A stretch of DNA of 64,000 bases, taken from assembly GCA_019918135.1 (NCBI GenBank), contig WBZZ01002368.1, positions 255,001 through 319,000 on the forward strand. Reading direction: 5' to 3'. The notes under the pieces were generated by a model, which was not told where the DNA came from, ran no database searches, and worked only from the letters and a program-made list of their open reading frames with translations. The translations under genes were made by a program, and so were the position numbers. This DNA comes from Paulinella micropora. Taxonomy: Eukaryota > Cercozoa > Imbricatea > Euglyphida > Paulinellidae. Shown one piece after another: positions 23,173-32,669 of the stretch (position 1 is its first letter; each line of letters opens with the position of its first letter).

Positions 23173-25047
23173 CTCGCTGTCACTTTCTTCTAGTGAAAGT
23201 ATGAATATGTGTTGGTATCTTTGTATGTGCCTACATGATGTGTATATCAGCGGAGGCGTTGAGTGCGATTTGAGGCGATTTGCCGTGTGCTTATGTTCAC
23301 GCCACACATTGTTGCTGTCTGCCGCTGCCTCAGGTTTACAATCGAGGTTCAGGCCACCAAGACGGACGGGTCTCGCTTCCCTCCCTCCTGTGCGCCGTCG
23401 CTCCAATCGCTGATCGCCTTGCCTGTTTTGTGTAGCTCCAACTTGGGCTTCGACCCGGCGGTGCACTGGCACTGGCTGCTCCCGCTAGGAGGGAATCCCG
23501 ACCCCGCCCCCTCGCTGCAGCTGGTCACGACCCTGACGGGCATGCAAGAAGGTCACCTTGTTCGCACCTCAGGACTGCCTTTGTAGTGTCTGTTCGTGCG
23601 AATACAGCAACCAGCCCGCCGCGCGCCCTTCTCTTGCCTAAAACACACTACCGTGCCCTGTCCGCACGTTTGGCAGGGGTGATCAAATACAAGTCGGACG
23701 TGCGCTCTGTCTTGTTCAACAACATCCTGTTCCAGGCCCTGGACGAGGACGAACAAGTGGTCAAAAGGTCCGCCTTTTAGCTACCTGTATGTTTATGTGA
23801 TGCTGCTGGCTAGTGCGGAGTTAAACTTGATCTTCCGCCTGGGCTACTTGAATCCCGGCATCGACGACTTCAACACCTCCACCATGTACATTGACCCCAT
23901 CAGCCCCTCCGCATTTGCCGACTATGTCACAGAGACCGACGGTCACCGCCCAGCGGCCTTGCCAGCGTTCCACGTCCCATAAGTGTTTTTTATGTGCCCT
24001 CGTCGGCCCTCTTGGCATGGCATTCTGTATGTTTTCAGCCTGTTGTGCTGTTGGTTTGTGGCTTAGTGACTTCGGTGTACGAAACCGAAATCGTGTTGCC
24101 GCCGGTGCTCCATGCGGGCGGGGTCAAATTCAACTTGATCGTCACGGACATCTGGGGGCAAGCGATATCATTGGTGTGGGGAGGCACCATGAGGTACATG
24201 CCCATCTTCCACTTGCCCAAAGATGTTGCGTTCTCATGCTGCGGCTGTTGGTGGCTGGTGCTGGTAGTGAGCAATGCGCAGCGTGGCTCAGCAATCGGGA
24301 AGGCAAAAACAACACGCAGATTCCCATCGAAGAGTACTTTGATTTCTTCTCGCGGGTGTGGCCTCTTCGGCCGCAGGATGCCAACTACGCCGGCCTGACC
24401 ACCGCCTTCGGGCCGCGCCAGATCATGATTGCGGTACACTACGCACTTCCCGCCTCCTTCCGCCTCCGCGCTGTGCTGACTGTCCATGCCGCCTGCTGCA
24501 GGCCAACTTGGGTTACTTCGATTTCAACAAGGGCTACGACATCCGCAGCGTGGTCTAGATTGCTTTGCATACTTCGACTCGCTACACCATGTATGCTCCT
24601 ATTGCAGGCGAAACGGTGGGTTGTGTCTTCCATTTCGGGTCACGCACGCCCCTTCTCTTGTGACAGGACTGATTGCATGTTGACTGCAATTACTCTTTAA
24701 TAAAGGACAGCAACAGCAAAACATTTTGATCATAACTAACAACTACATTTTCAAAGGTGAAATGGCAGGAGTCACATTCCAGAAAATTGCTAATTGCATC
24801 CATGCACGTGTTTGATTCGGTGTGTTGTACAATGCGAGTAGGTACGGTGGTGGTGATCGATGAGAACCACAACAGCACCGAGAACAGCAGCAGTGCTGAG
24901 TGGGTCATGCTACAGCACGAGTTCTGCGAGCCGCGTCCGCATTTCCACGGGCAGGCGCGCCAGTACTTCTACACCAAGTGGGCCAACGTGGCCGGCATCC
25001 TCGTGAAGGTTGGCAGACGTGCACACAAACACACACACACACACATT

Positions 25048-25095
<48 letters not shown>

Positions 25096-25102
25096 CATAT
25101 AT

Positions 25103-25135
<33 letters not shown>

Positions 25136-27548
25136 CTGTATCCAAAACACCTGGAGGTGGCTGTGTGTGCTGGCCTATGTGGTGTGGGCTTGTGTGCAGG
25201 TGGGGGACTACGTAGCGCAAGGCCAGCTGCTCGCGCAGATCGGCAACTTCGAGACGGCCTGTTGCAAAATGTCCTCGCTGCATGTGGAACTCCGCGTGGG
25301 CAGCCCGTGCGACCTGGAGTTCGCGCTCAACACGCCCAACTCGTTCTGCCCCAACGCGGACCCGGCCGACCAGTACGACCCACAAGTCAACCCCTGGTAC
25401 ATTTTGCCCCGTGGGCCAGATTGCCAGCCAAGGTCAGCTCTCACCCAACCTTGCGCTTCTGCAACCATATCTTTCCCAGTCCATTATATCTTCTGATCAA
25501 CTTTCCGTTTATGTCTGAAACCAAGTACAGCATGTAACCGACATTTGTTTGTCGGGCCCTTTTTGTCATGTTTTCTTCCCGCTCTTTCTTTACGTGTTGA
25601 GTGGATTCTATATTTCCAACTTTTTCTGTTGGGCTCTTTATTGTTATTACTATTGTTACATTTTTTCACTTTCTCTTTTTTGCTTTTTCTGCAAGCCTTG
25701 AGTGGATTGTCCCGCCCACTGTCGGCATGGATGCGGAGGCGCGCTATTCAGTGTCTGACACTTGCCCCTGGCTGAACCGGCTGTCCCTGATCACTACGTA
25801 CACAGTGGAGCAGGCTGCGCTGATAGAGAGCCCGTGCGAGAACCAGCCATCCCACAAGGGATCAAAGGTCCCAAGCACCACAAGAACGCCGCCGTCCTCG
25901 AGCACAACAGCTGCGGCGAGCACAACCACCATCCCGCCGACTCTGGATCCAGAAACGAAGCTGAAAGCAGGCAAGATCAAATCAGAGGTGGCCAAGGAGC
26001 CCAAGTCCACAGCGAAGAGAACCAAAGACGCCAAACCCAAGCGGCGCGCACTCACGGCACAGTCGAGGCCAAGAATGCAGGGCCGGCGCAGCCTGCTGCA
26101 CACGGACGCCAAGGACGCACAGGACGGGGACGACCTGCCCATCTGTGTCGACCCGGATGTTCCCGACAAAGAGAAAATCTACATCTCCGAATTGACCACT
26201 GTATTAGACTGGAACTGGCGCACCGGATATGACCCAACGTCCCAGTTGGTCCTGAGTGTTCCTGATACCAGCAAGATGTGGGTGCACCCGCCACAGCAGT
26301 ACTTCAGTGGGAATGGCACGTGGTTCACCACCATTGTAAGTACACTCTCAGATTATGCATTAGCTTATCAACGAATTTATGCATTAGCATTGTAAGTACA
26401 TTACGAATTTATGCATTAGCTTATCAACGAATACAGATTGCCATTATGCTCCCCTTGTCAAGCTGGTGCATAAATATTTTGAGTGTTCATAAAATTCGGA
26501 CAGGCGCACAGAACCTGAATAAAAGCCGATATTAGAGAAAGGCAGAATAGGGTTGTTTTCTAGAGACAAGATAATAGAATAGGTATGCTGGTAATATGGC
26601 GTTTGATCCCATGCTCGTGCATAGATAATTCCACAGGGCGAAATCAACGACAACCAGGCGCTGAGCATCAAGGCGTACAACATCTGGGGCGACGTCGTGA
26701 CGCTGGAGGACCCGCGCAAGGTACTACCAGGACCTGTGGCGATACAGTTCGCATGGCATGTGTGTAGGACGAGCTCTATGCCAATGAATCGCGTTTCCTC
26801 AAAGACAAGTATGTCCTCACATCAACTTAGAGTCAGGATTTGAGCCCTTCATTAGATGACGTGCACATGACCAAGAAACCCAGAACCTGAACAGCATCAT
26901 GTGCTTTTCGTATTGAGTGACTGCCTGACTGCTTTGGTTCTTAGTTTGTCTGCTACCATACACAGCAAGAAGATGTGGAAGCTAACCACGTATCTGCTGG
27001 TCTCACATCTCCCTCACCGCTCCTCCAGCTCGGTTACGTGTTGGTTCACTTGTTACACCCGTCTCGTTTGTGGTTTTGTGTAGATCGTTCTCGTCGTCGG
27101 GCAATTCGTCGCCCTCATCGTGTTGATTCTAAAGCCATGGACTTGGAACTTGCAAACTGAAATCTCGCAGGATGTTGAGATTGAAGGTGTGGACGATAAC
27201 TCCAAAGGAACTGCAGGAAGCAAGTTCACACCTATCAAAGCTGCTCCTGCTGATCCTCACGAACCGGTTATCAGTCGATTCAACTCTCCGTCCTCTTTCC
27301 AGATATCCGCGGATGCAGACTTACAAGATAATCAGTTTTCGGCCTCTCCTCTTTTTGCCAGGTCCAATTCCGCTGCTCTTGCAGCCGAGCTGATACAGCC
27401 TGGCACGGACCCTGCGCATTTCGACCGGCATGCGCCCGAGGCCCCGATAGATGCCCCCATAGATCCGGCGCCAACTCCTTCACTGTTTGAAATTCATTCC
27501 AGAACCCACTTGAGCCCAAATGATAGCAAGCGCGATTGGGCGGCCTGA
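20268..27548 (+). CDS. Multi-exon type I membrane protein with duplicated M23-like hybrid-motif segments
   Basis: Inferred exons, phases consistent except around exon 9: 20268-20507, 20832-20974, 23436-23551, 23677-23767, 23814-23941, 24067-24193, 24268-24433, 24502-24552, about 24608-24638, 24842-25008, 25200-25432, 25696-26335, 26637-26720, 26768-26812, 26945-26989, 27084-27548; about 920 residues. ATG 20,268 begins a signal-peptide-like stretch (VVVGTWLCWVCGLLLLGLAM). Two segments end ELRIGSP (exon 2) and ELRVGSP (exon 11). The second, with VGDYVAQGQLLAQIGNFET and SLHVELRVGSP, resembles the lysostaphin/M23 duplicated hybrid motif, but the first His of the usual HLH is Ser, so peptidase activity is doubtful. 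Exon 12 has a Thr/Pro/Lys-rich linker. The last exon encodes one membrane segment (IVLVVGQFVALIVLILKPW) and a tail of about 130 residues. Function unknown; surface or endomembrane location inferred. Confidence 0.75.
20990..21124. repeat. (GATA)n microsatellite in intron 2
   Basis: GATA repeats with GGTA interruptions, just inside the 5' part of the 2.5-kb intron 2. The large intron size is mostly due to this tract, the transposon that follows and two further GATA tracts. Confidence 0.95.
21125..21858. other. Intron sequence, nothing recognised
   Basis: GC-richer intronic sequence with short ORFs lacking motifs. Confidence 0.5.
21859..21938. repeat. (GATA)n/(GATG)n microsatellite
   Basis: Directly precedes the left inverted repeat of the mariner-like element. 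A second GATA tract follows the right one, so the element sits inside a GATA array. Confidence 0.95.
22248..22470 (-). pseudogene. Tc1/mariner transposase, C-terminal remnant
   Basis: Minus-strand reading from about 22,470 to a TGA at 22,248 contains KSADLNSIEHIWVYIN followed by RPTTMPELKRRLLKIW and a terminal FINIGGE. This matches the (S)PDLNPIEHxW motif of IS630/Tc1/mariner transposases, whose Glu or Asp is the third catalytic acid, and the usual C-terminal end. The N-terminal DNA-binding domain and first catalytic Asp are missing, replaced by the nested inverted repeats. Non-functional. Confidence 0.82.
22508..22830. repeat. Nested MITE-like inverted repeat pair
   Basis: 22,515-22,648 and 22,692-22,826 are diverged reverse complements, sharing GCGAGTxGxGxGxTG, CACATCTGTGGG and CAGCGCTTGCTxAGG-like blocks. 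They are also related to the outer repeats of the host transposon. This looks like a small non-autonomous relative inserted within, or made from, the mariner-like element. Confidence 0.75.
23036..23171. repeat. (GATA)n tract and poly-C run
   Basis: GATA repeats to about 23,119, then after a short spacer a run of 39 C (23,133-23,171) in intron 2. So long a homopolymer is prone to sequencing or assembly error. Confidence 0.95.
25018..25140. repeat. Compound dinucleotide tract in intron
   Basis: CA, CT, TA and TG runs in succession within the intron between exons at 24,842-25,008 and 25,200-25,432. Likely self-pairing in RNA (CA with TG, TA with itself). Confidence 0.9.
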
Positions 27549-28019
27549 AAATAATAGTTCTGAAGATTGTCACTTCTTCGAAATGCCCGATGCAGAAGCT
27601 TGAAATTCAAATTCTATATCTCTCTCCTTTTCCTTCCTGTGCCATGAAAGTGTTTTCAATCCTGAAGCTTAGCAGCGGCGTCCAAGCTTTGGGTTTCAAC
27701 TATGTCAGCAGATACCAATCAAATAGAACTCTACAGTCTCAAATCAATCTACCATCATTTTGTCATACAGCACTTATAGTCATTGTTGCGGAAATGATTT
27801 GCGCTTTAATTCGCGCACTACCTGTTTACGCAAGCACTTTTTAATAGAATACTTGCCACTCGTAGGATTGAGTGCGAAGACGAAGAGATAAAATGGAAGA
27901 TTTAATAAGAGGTGAATAGTAAAAAGAATTAAAAAAAATAGTTTACTTTATCGTTTACGTTTACTCTGATGGTACATCTGGACTGGCTCGCAGGGAGTTT
28001 ATTTAACTGAAGGGGAGCA
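27549..28019. other. 3' flank of the membrane-protein gene
   Basis: AT-richer sequence, no gene. Presumably contains the 3' UTR of the upstream gene; no canonical AATAAA signal could be assigned. Ends in a purine run (GAAGGGGAGCA, 28,009-28,019) next to an LTR start. Confidence 0.5.
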
Positions 28020-28526
28020 TGGGACAATTGTAATTAGACCCTTCTCCTCAGTATTAATACCTACTATTATTGCTATTATTAATGGTTAGGAGTATTCTTT
28101 ATGATTAGTATTAGTAGATATTAATTAAGTTCTTCGTTCTAGCTGTGCGCCTTTGCCACTTCCCAACTCTTACGCTTCACTCTTATCTCTACTAGTGACA
28201 AGTATTCTCTTATTAAAAGTTTTAATAATAATTAGTGGAGAAAAAAAATTATCTGTTCTGTTACTGGTGACACTATTAACAGTTTTTACGGGGGATAATT
28301 ACCTATTTTACATGTATCACTACCACTCAAATGACAGTTTTTCTTGTCACTACCGTACAATACATCTTTTTGACTTTCTCTAGGTGTTAGAATTAATATT
28401 CAATATTATTTGTTGGAACTAATAATTAATTAATACTCATATGTAGTTAGCATGTAATAAACGCAGTGAAATCGAGGCGCAAATATGCGTTTAAACTAAA
28501 ATAGATTTTGTGAGACTAACTTCATT
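28020..28526 (+). mobile_element. Putative LTR fragment with preceding polypurine tract
   Basis: GAAGGGGAGCA is followed by TGGGACAATTGTAATTAGACCCTTCTCCTCAG. The same start recurs at 28,527 and, with a similar purine tract, at 35,391. After the first ~35 bp the sequence diverges from those LTRs. It is probably the 3' LTR of a separate insertion or another subfamily, truncated by the next LTR. AT-rich, no genes. Confidence 0.6.
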
Positions 28527-28869
28527 TGACAATTAATTAGACCCTTCCTCCTCAGCTATTTCAATATTGCTATTTTATATATTAGTAATATTCGTTACTT
28601 TAGTAGTATTATTAGTTATTAATACATTCATTTAGAGTATCTTTTCTTATACTGGTGGCACTAGCTTTTTACCATTACCAGTATTGGGCCCATATCAGGC
28701 CGTTTCGTGAGTCATTTTCTGGAGGTACATCTTTTGTGTGACGTCAGTTAGTCTGGCGGGAATTGTTCAGTATTATTAAATTCTTTTACGTGAGAAGCAG
28801 TTGGCCGGTAGGAGGGGGACGCCCCGAGTTCCGGTCGCCGTTTGCAGAAGTCGCGAGGGTTTTCTCCCA
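28527..28869 (+). mobile_element. 5' LTR of composite element
   Basis: Starts TGACAATTAATTAGACCC and ends about TTTTCTCCCA. Aligns over most of its length with 35,391-35,928: shared blocks include TATTATTAGTTATTAATAC, ATCAGGCCGTTTCGTG, GAGGTACATCTTTTGTGTG and CCGGTAGGAGGGGGACGCC. It is shorter because the right LTR has about 200 extra bp near its start. Directly followed by a primer-site-like sequence. Confidence 0.82.
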
Positions 28870-28871
28870 AC

Positions 28872-28886
28872 TGGTTATCGAGCCTT
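28872..28886 (+). promoter_or_regulatory. Candidate Copia-type primer binding site
   Basis: TGGTTATCGAGCC two bases after the LTR end resembles the TGGTATCAGAGC found in many Copia elements, which pair with an internal part of initiator tRNA-Met. A related TGGATTATGAGCC follows the LTR at 61.7 kb. Inferred from position and similarity only. Confidence 0.6.
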
Positions 28887-29040
28887 GGAGCGTGACCTGT
28901 GCAACGGATCGCAGAGGAGAACCTTCGTTAAAGGGGTGAGGGGTCCACCTTAAGTGACCACATTACAGGAAAGTGCGCATTTTTAATTGTGTAGCTACAG
29001 CCGATCACTGTAGACACTACCCACGACCTGCTTTGCTGGT

Positions 29041-29691
29041 GTGCAGTGCAAGTGCAACAATCTCACGTTGCATTATGTAGCATGCAAAAAGATCCGAAGC
29101 CTCGACCTGTCTGCTTACTCTGTCAAGAACAAGATCCAGATTTATCTGTGGCACTGCCGGAGATTAGTGGAGCTTAAACAGCCACAAGTCTGCCGGGGAG
29201 AGCTGGAGCTTAAACAGCCAGAAGCCTGCCAGGGGGAGGTCGAGCTCTGGCTCTATGAATGTTCTTCGCTGGCTACGCTAGATGTGCTCATAGTGCAAGA
29301 CAACTCACGTGCAGATTTGTGTGTGGACGATTGTCAGGGGCTTGCCGGCTGCAATCTGCCGCTAGAGCTCAAGAGGTGCACGACATTCACGTTGTCTTTT
29401 AAGAAATGCCCCTGTCTGACAGAACTAGGGCTACCGGCCTTACCCTGCTGCACCGAATTTAATCTGCGTCTAACAGAATGCAGTGCTCTGGCAGGCTTGA
29501 GCCTGCCGGCCGCGCTACCCAGCTGCACCTCCTTTGTGCTTTTTGTAGAAACCTGTCCCGGCTACGAGTCGGAGAGATCCTGGCCGGCTTGCCGACCCTG
29601 CCGGCCGGCACGGAGCCCCAGGTTACCTGGGATTGCAAGCCCCCGGCGGAGCTTGGACAAGCGCGGAGCGGGCAACCAGGTCGCTAGCTAG
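29041..29691 (+). CDS. Cysteine/leucine repeat protein fragment (LRR-like)
   Basis: A 216-codon frame rich in Cys and Leu with at least five irregular repeats of 25-35 residues, approximately LP-x-C-T-x-F-x-L-x-F-x-x-C-x-x-L-x-x-L (for example CTTFTLSFKKCPCLTELGLP and CTEFNLRLTECSALAGLSLP). The pattern resembles a leucine-rich repeat solenoid. The frame opens with GTG and has no early ATG, so it is either an exon of a split gene (an AG acceptor-like CTGGTGTGCAG lies at the start) or a truncated copy. The C-terminal 45 residues are Arg/Pro-rich. It lies downstream of the LTR primer site, where Gag would be expected; no Gag motif is seen. Function unknown. Confidence 0.5.
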   Translation: MQCKCNNLTLHYVACKKIRSLDLSAYSVKNKIQIYLWHCRRLVELKQPQVCRGELELKQPEACQGEVELWLYECSSLATLDVLIVQDNSRADLCVDDCQGLAGCNLPLELKRCTTFTLSFKKCPCLTELGLPALPCCTEFNLRLTECSALAGLSLPAALPSCTSFVLFVETCPGYESERSWPACRPCRPARSPRLPGIASPRRSLDKRGAGNQVAS

Positions 29692-30022
29692 TGCTGCACG
29701 CTAGCAGCCCCGCCGCGCACCGCTGGGATCCCTCACCGCCCCCCCCCCCCCCCCTTGAACCTAAGCCACGTGCCGACGGGACAGGGTCTTCCGGCAGGAC
29801 TCGGACGACGCGCCGGGGGAACCCCACCGACCCCAAAATCTCAAAGAGGACGTCCTCTTTAGCTTTATCAACGCGGTCCCGGAGTCTTGGAGTACCATCG
29901 CCCCCGTCCCTCGGAATTATTAACGAACGACTGCTTCTTCTTCCAATGGAGCAAGAGATTCTGGAATCGCCGGCGAGGGGGGTCGCCCGGGGAGGGGGGT
30001 TAATTTTTTCAATAAAAGAAAT
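29692..30022. other. Non-coding, with poly-C run
   Basis: Contains a C17 run near 29,738-29,754 and GC-rich sequence. AATAAA on the plus strand at 30,010 is not in a position to serve the minus-strand gene. No gene. Confidence 0.5.
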
Positions 30023-31315
30023 TTATTCGACAAGAACCCCACAGTCACGCAAAGCTAACGCCACCTCGGAATTGCCATCGCCGGTGTCCGGCCCGGTCTC
30101 GTACACCGCCAGCCGCTGCCACGGCGGCGCACCGGCCGCGGTCGTCTGCCGGTCGTAGTACAGGTAGAGGAGCGACAGGCCCGGCCGACCCGCGACCTCC
30201 GGGACGCGCCCGCCCTGCAAGTCCACCAACAACCGCTGCAGACGCTCGAACCTGGCCGCCAGCGGCGGGTCATGCAGCACGCCGTCCACTTCGAACCAGT
30301 GCGGGTTAAAGCGGATGTACACGACGGGCAGGTCGCGGAAGTTAGGGTTAGCCCCCAGCGCCGTGCTGATCTGGAGCATGCGCCCGAGCTCGCACCGGTA
30401 CCGCCGATGCGCGAACTCATCGTTGCCTAACAATACCAGACATTTGCGGCAGTGCGGCAGCGACTGGAACCCGAGCAGGTGAAAGTCGGGCCGCGAGCTC
30501 ACTGCTCCTGCAAACTGCGGGGTGATTTGGGAGTCGCAGTGTTTGTAGAAGATGACATTGGCAAAGTCGCGATCAAACGCCCAGCCCTGGGCAGTAAGAA
30601 ACTCCGCTAACTGCTGCTCGCTGCGAAAGCGCTGGGCGATGCCCTCGGCCGTGTGACACCGCTGCACATGGTCGTCGAGCATGCGCTCCGTCTTGCAGCG
30701 CGTGGTGCACTGCAGCAAGCCTTGTTCTGTCTGGAACTTGCCCGTGCTGAACGACGCAAAGGCGCATACGTGCTTCCATCTCTTACTTTCCTCGTGCCTC
30801 CTCTCGTGTTTCCGGGGAGAGCCAGAGGTTGTAAAGCAGGCCTCGCACTCGGGACAGGAAAACGGCTTCTCACCACTGTGTGCGCGCAGGTGTGTCTTGA
30901 GACCGCCAGAGGTTGTGAAGCGGGCCTCGCACTCTGTGCAGGCAAAAGGCTTCTCACCACTGTGTGTGCGCAGGTGTGTCTTGAAGCGGGAACCGCACTC
31001 TGGGCAGACAAACGGTTTCTCACCAGTGTGTATGCGCAGGTGTCTCTTGAGATCGCCAGATTCACTGAAGCGGGCCTCGCACTCTGTGCAGGCAAAAGGT
31101 TTCTCGCCACTGTGTGTGCGCAGGTGTCTCTTGAGACTGCCAGCCTGAGTAAAGCGGGCCTCGCACTCTGGGCAGGCAAAAGGCTTCTCGCCACGGTGTG
31201 TACTAGCAGTAGTATTCTGTTTTTCGTGCATTTCTGCGTGTTCTTCGCTCTTGCTCGGTTTTGTCGTAACCTTTTTGGCCGGGACACTTGACTGGGTCAG
31301 GTCTACTGGCTGCAT
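30023..31315 (-). CDS. C2H2 zinc-finger protein with PD-(D/E)XK-like nuclease C-terminus
   Basis: 430 codons from ATG 31,315 (the frame extends to a GTG at 31,342). Residues ~46-176 hold five C2H2 fingers joined by T/SGEKPF linkers; the third (CPECGSRF..HLRTH) is short by several residues. Residues ~225-365 contain RPDFHLLGF, then LVLLGNDEFAHRRY, then CELGRMLQI, then LPVVYIRFNPHWFEVDG. This block order resembles PD-(D/E)XK-type endonuclease domains found in algal, viral and transposon-associated zinc-finger proteins, where the middle motif usually carries a Glu before NDE or VDE; here it is Gly. DNA-binding is supported; nuclease fold is inferred; catalysis is uncertain. It reads opposite to the LTR composite that surrounds it. 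The frame is open throughout, which suggests selection or recent arrival. Confidence 0.78.
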   Translation of the reverse strand: MQPVDLTQSSVPAKKVTTKPSKSEEHAEMHEKQNTTASTHRGEKPFACPECEARFTQAGSLKRHLRTHSGEKPFACTECEARFSESGDLKRHLRIHTGEKPFVCPECGSRFKTHLRTHSGEKPFACTECEARFTTSGGLKTHLRAHSGEKPFSCPECEACFTTSGSPRKHERRHEESKRWKHVCAFASFSTGKFQTEQGLLQCTTRCKTERMLDDHVQRCHTAEGIAQRFRSEQQLAEFLTAQGWAFDRDFANVIFYKHCDSQITPQFAGAVSSRPDFHLLGFQSLPHCRKCLVLLGNDEFAHRRYRCELGRMLQISTALGANPNFRDLPVVYIRFNPHWFEVDGVLHDPPLAARFERLQRLLVDLQGGRVPEVAGRPGLSLLYLYYDRQTTAAGAPPWQRLAVYETGPDTGDGNSEVALALRDCGVLVE

Positions 31316-31353
31316 GCAATGAACAGACTGTCGGCCACTCACGGTCCTGGCGG

Positions 31354-31393
31354 ACCGTCGCGACCGTTGCTACGTAGCAACGGTCGCGACGGT
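31354..31393. repeat. Perfect 40-bp palindrome between divergent ORFs
   Basis: ACCGTCGCGACCGTTGCTAC followed directly by its exact reverse complement, no spacer. It lies 39 bp from the ATG of the minus-strand zinc-finger gene and at the opening of the plus-strand coiled-coil frame. A smaller inverted repeat (ACGGTC...GACCGT) overlaps its left edge. Candidate operator or binding site for a dimer, or for the neighbouring zinc-finger protein. Confidence 0.95.
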
Positions 31394-32029
31394 GAACGAA
31401 CTGACGCAGGCCGTGCTAAACTGTGCCCGGTTGCAGGCCTGCCAGCAGGCGGCCGATCAGGCCCAGAGCGAGTGCAAGAAGTGGCAGAGCAAGTGCGAGC
31501 AGCTGATACAGCGGGCGCGCGAGGCTGAGTTCCAACGCGAGGAGGAAGGGAAGCAGGAGCTGGTGGCTCTGCGACTAGAGATTGAGCGGCTCAAACAGGC
31601 CAACATAGACTTGCAAGCACTCACAGGCAGGCTCAGCCTATGCGCACAAAAGAGCGCTAGCACCGACGCCGCCGGCAGCATAAAGTGGGGCCCCGACTTT
31701 TGTCGGCTTGTGCATTGGGGGCGACGCCAGATCGTTTATTTTACTCTGCGCGTGCGGGAGTTAGCTCACGACAGGTACTTGGAGTTCTCGAGAGCGATGG
31801 ACGCCGAGTCTATGAACACGTAGTAGACTTTAGAAGCGCACTCGACTTTCTGAACCAGATCGTGCCCGAGCCAACGCCGCCAGATCTGACCGTTCCCTCA
31901 CATGAACAAGAGCTCATGGTCGAAAACTACAGGCGTGGTTTCTTGAAATATTACATTCCTTCTTTAGCTCACAGGCCCGAGTGGCAGGATCCCTTAGGGG
32001 GGTGGCAAGCAGATCCTTTTGTACCATAA
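31392..32029 (+). CDS. Coiled-coil ORF, frame change near 31.75 kb
   Basis: The frame 31,392-31,823 opens with GTG just inside the palindrome and encodes a heptad-rich, Gln/Glu/Arg-rich region (about residues 10-85, with CKKWQSKCEQLIQRAREAE and LEIERLKQANIDLQ), then GPDFCRLVHWG. A second overlapping frame (31,685-32,029) continues with YEHVVDFRSALDFLNQIVPE and HEQELMVENYRRGFLKYY, which look protein-like, so a +1/-1 shift around 31,740-31,790 or a short intron probably joins them. An ATG exists at 31,319 in a different frame. Divergent from the zinc-finger gene; a joint role is conjecture. Confidence 0.5.
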
Positions 32030-32105
32030 AACTAATAACTAAAAAATCTCGTAATTGACAGTGCCGGCCCGCAGCGTGTTTACATACATTTGACACAGGA
32101 ATGTT

Positions 32106-32661
32106 TTAAAAGAAATACTCCTTCATTGCAACATAGTCATTCAACCATGCATCAACATTTTGTCCGGGTTTTGGATACATGTTCTCGAAAATTTGCGCTT
32201 TTATGTTCTTATTTACCCCGGAGATTGAACCGAACTTGGCTCTCACTGCCTCTATCAGCTCTATCGGTCCTGTGATTGTCTTAGTACACAAATATCGAAC
32301 GACAACAGGATGAGAAAAAGCAACTGACAGAATGAGTTGTAGTGTTCGCATGCGCTCATAATGCTTCTTTTCTTTCTGTAATAGTATCCTCTGAGTCAGG
32401 TTCATCAGGCAACTCCCTCTCCTCAATCTCCAGTGCTTTGACTGGGTCATAAGGATATTTAACCTTTGCCTTTGCTGGGTCATCGAATGCCAGCGTGACG
32501 CACTCACCATGCCAGGCACTGATGCCCTTTGCATAGTTCACTAGCTTGTAACGGAAGTCGGAATAATTCCGAGTGGCACCATCCAACTGCGGGATGTACT
32601 CTTGCTTTAAACCCATTGTTTTCTCAGTTCCAAGGCTCATAACCTTTGGGAAGCTACCCAT
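32106..32661 (-). pseudogene. Copia-type Gag fragment
   Basis: Minus-strand frame 32,661-32,356 begins MGSFPKVMSL and has PQLDGATRNYSDFRYKL, typical of the first helix of Copia/UBN2-type Gag. A frame change near 32.36-32.40 kb leads to KHYERMRTLQLILSVAFSHP and NIKAQIFENMYPKPGQNVDAW in 32,534-32,106. It stops before any zinc knuckle. A minus-strand LTR-like sequence lies 1.2 kb upstream (33,8xx-34,000), consistent with the remains of one element. Confidence 0.72.
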
Positions 32662-32669
32662 CGTGGAAC

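Noticed and set aside
27536..27844. Plus-strand ORF after the membrane protein gene
   Set aside because: Overlaps the end of the last exon in another frame and shows no motif; likely 3' UTR.
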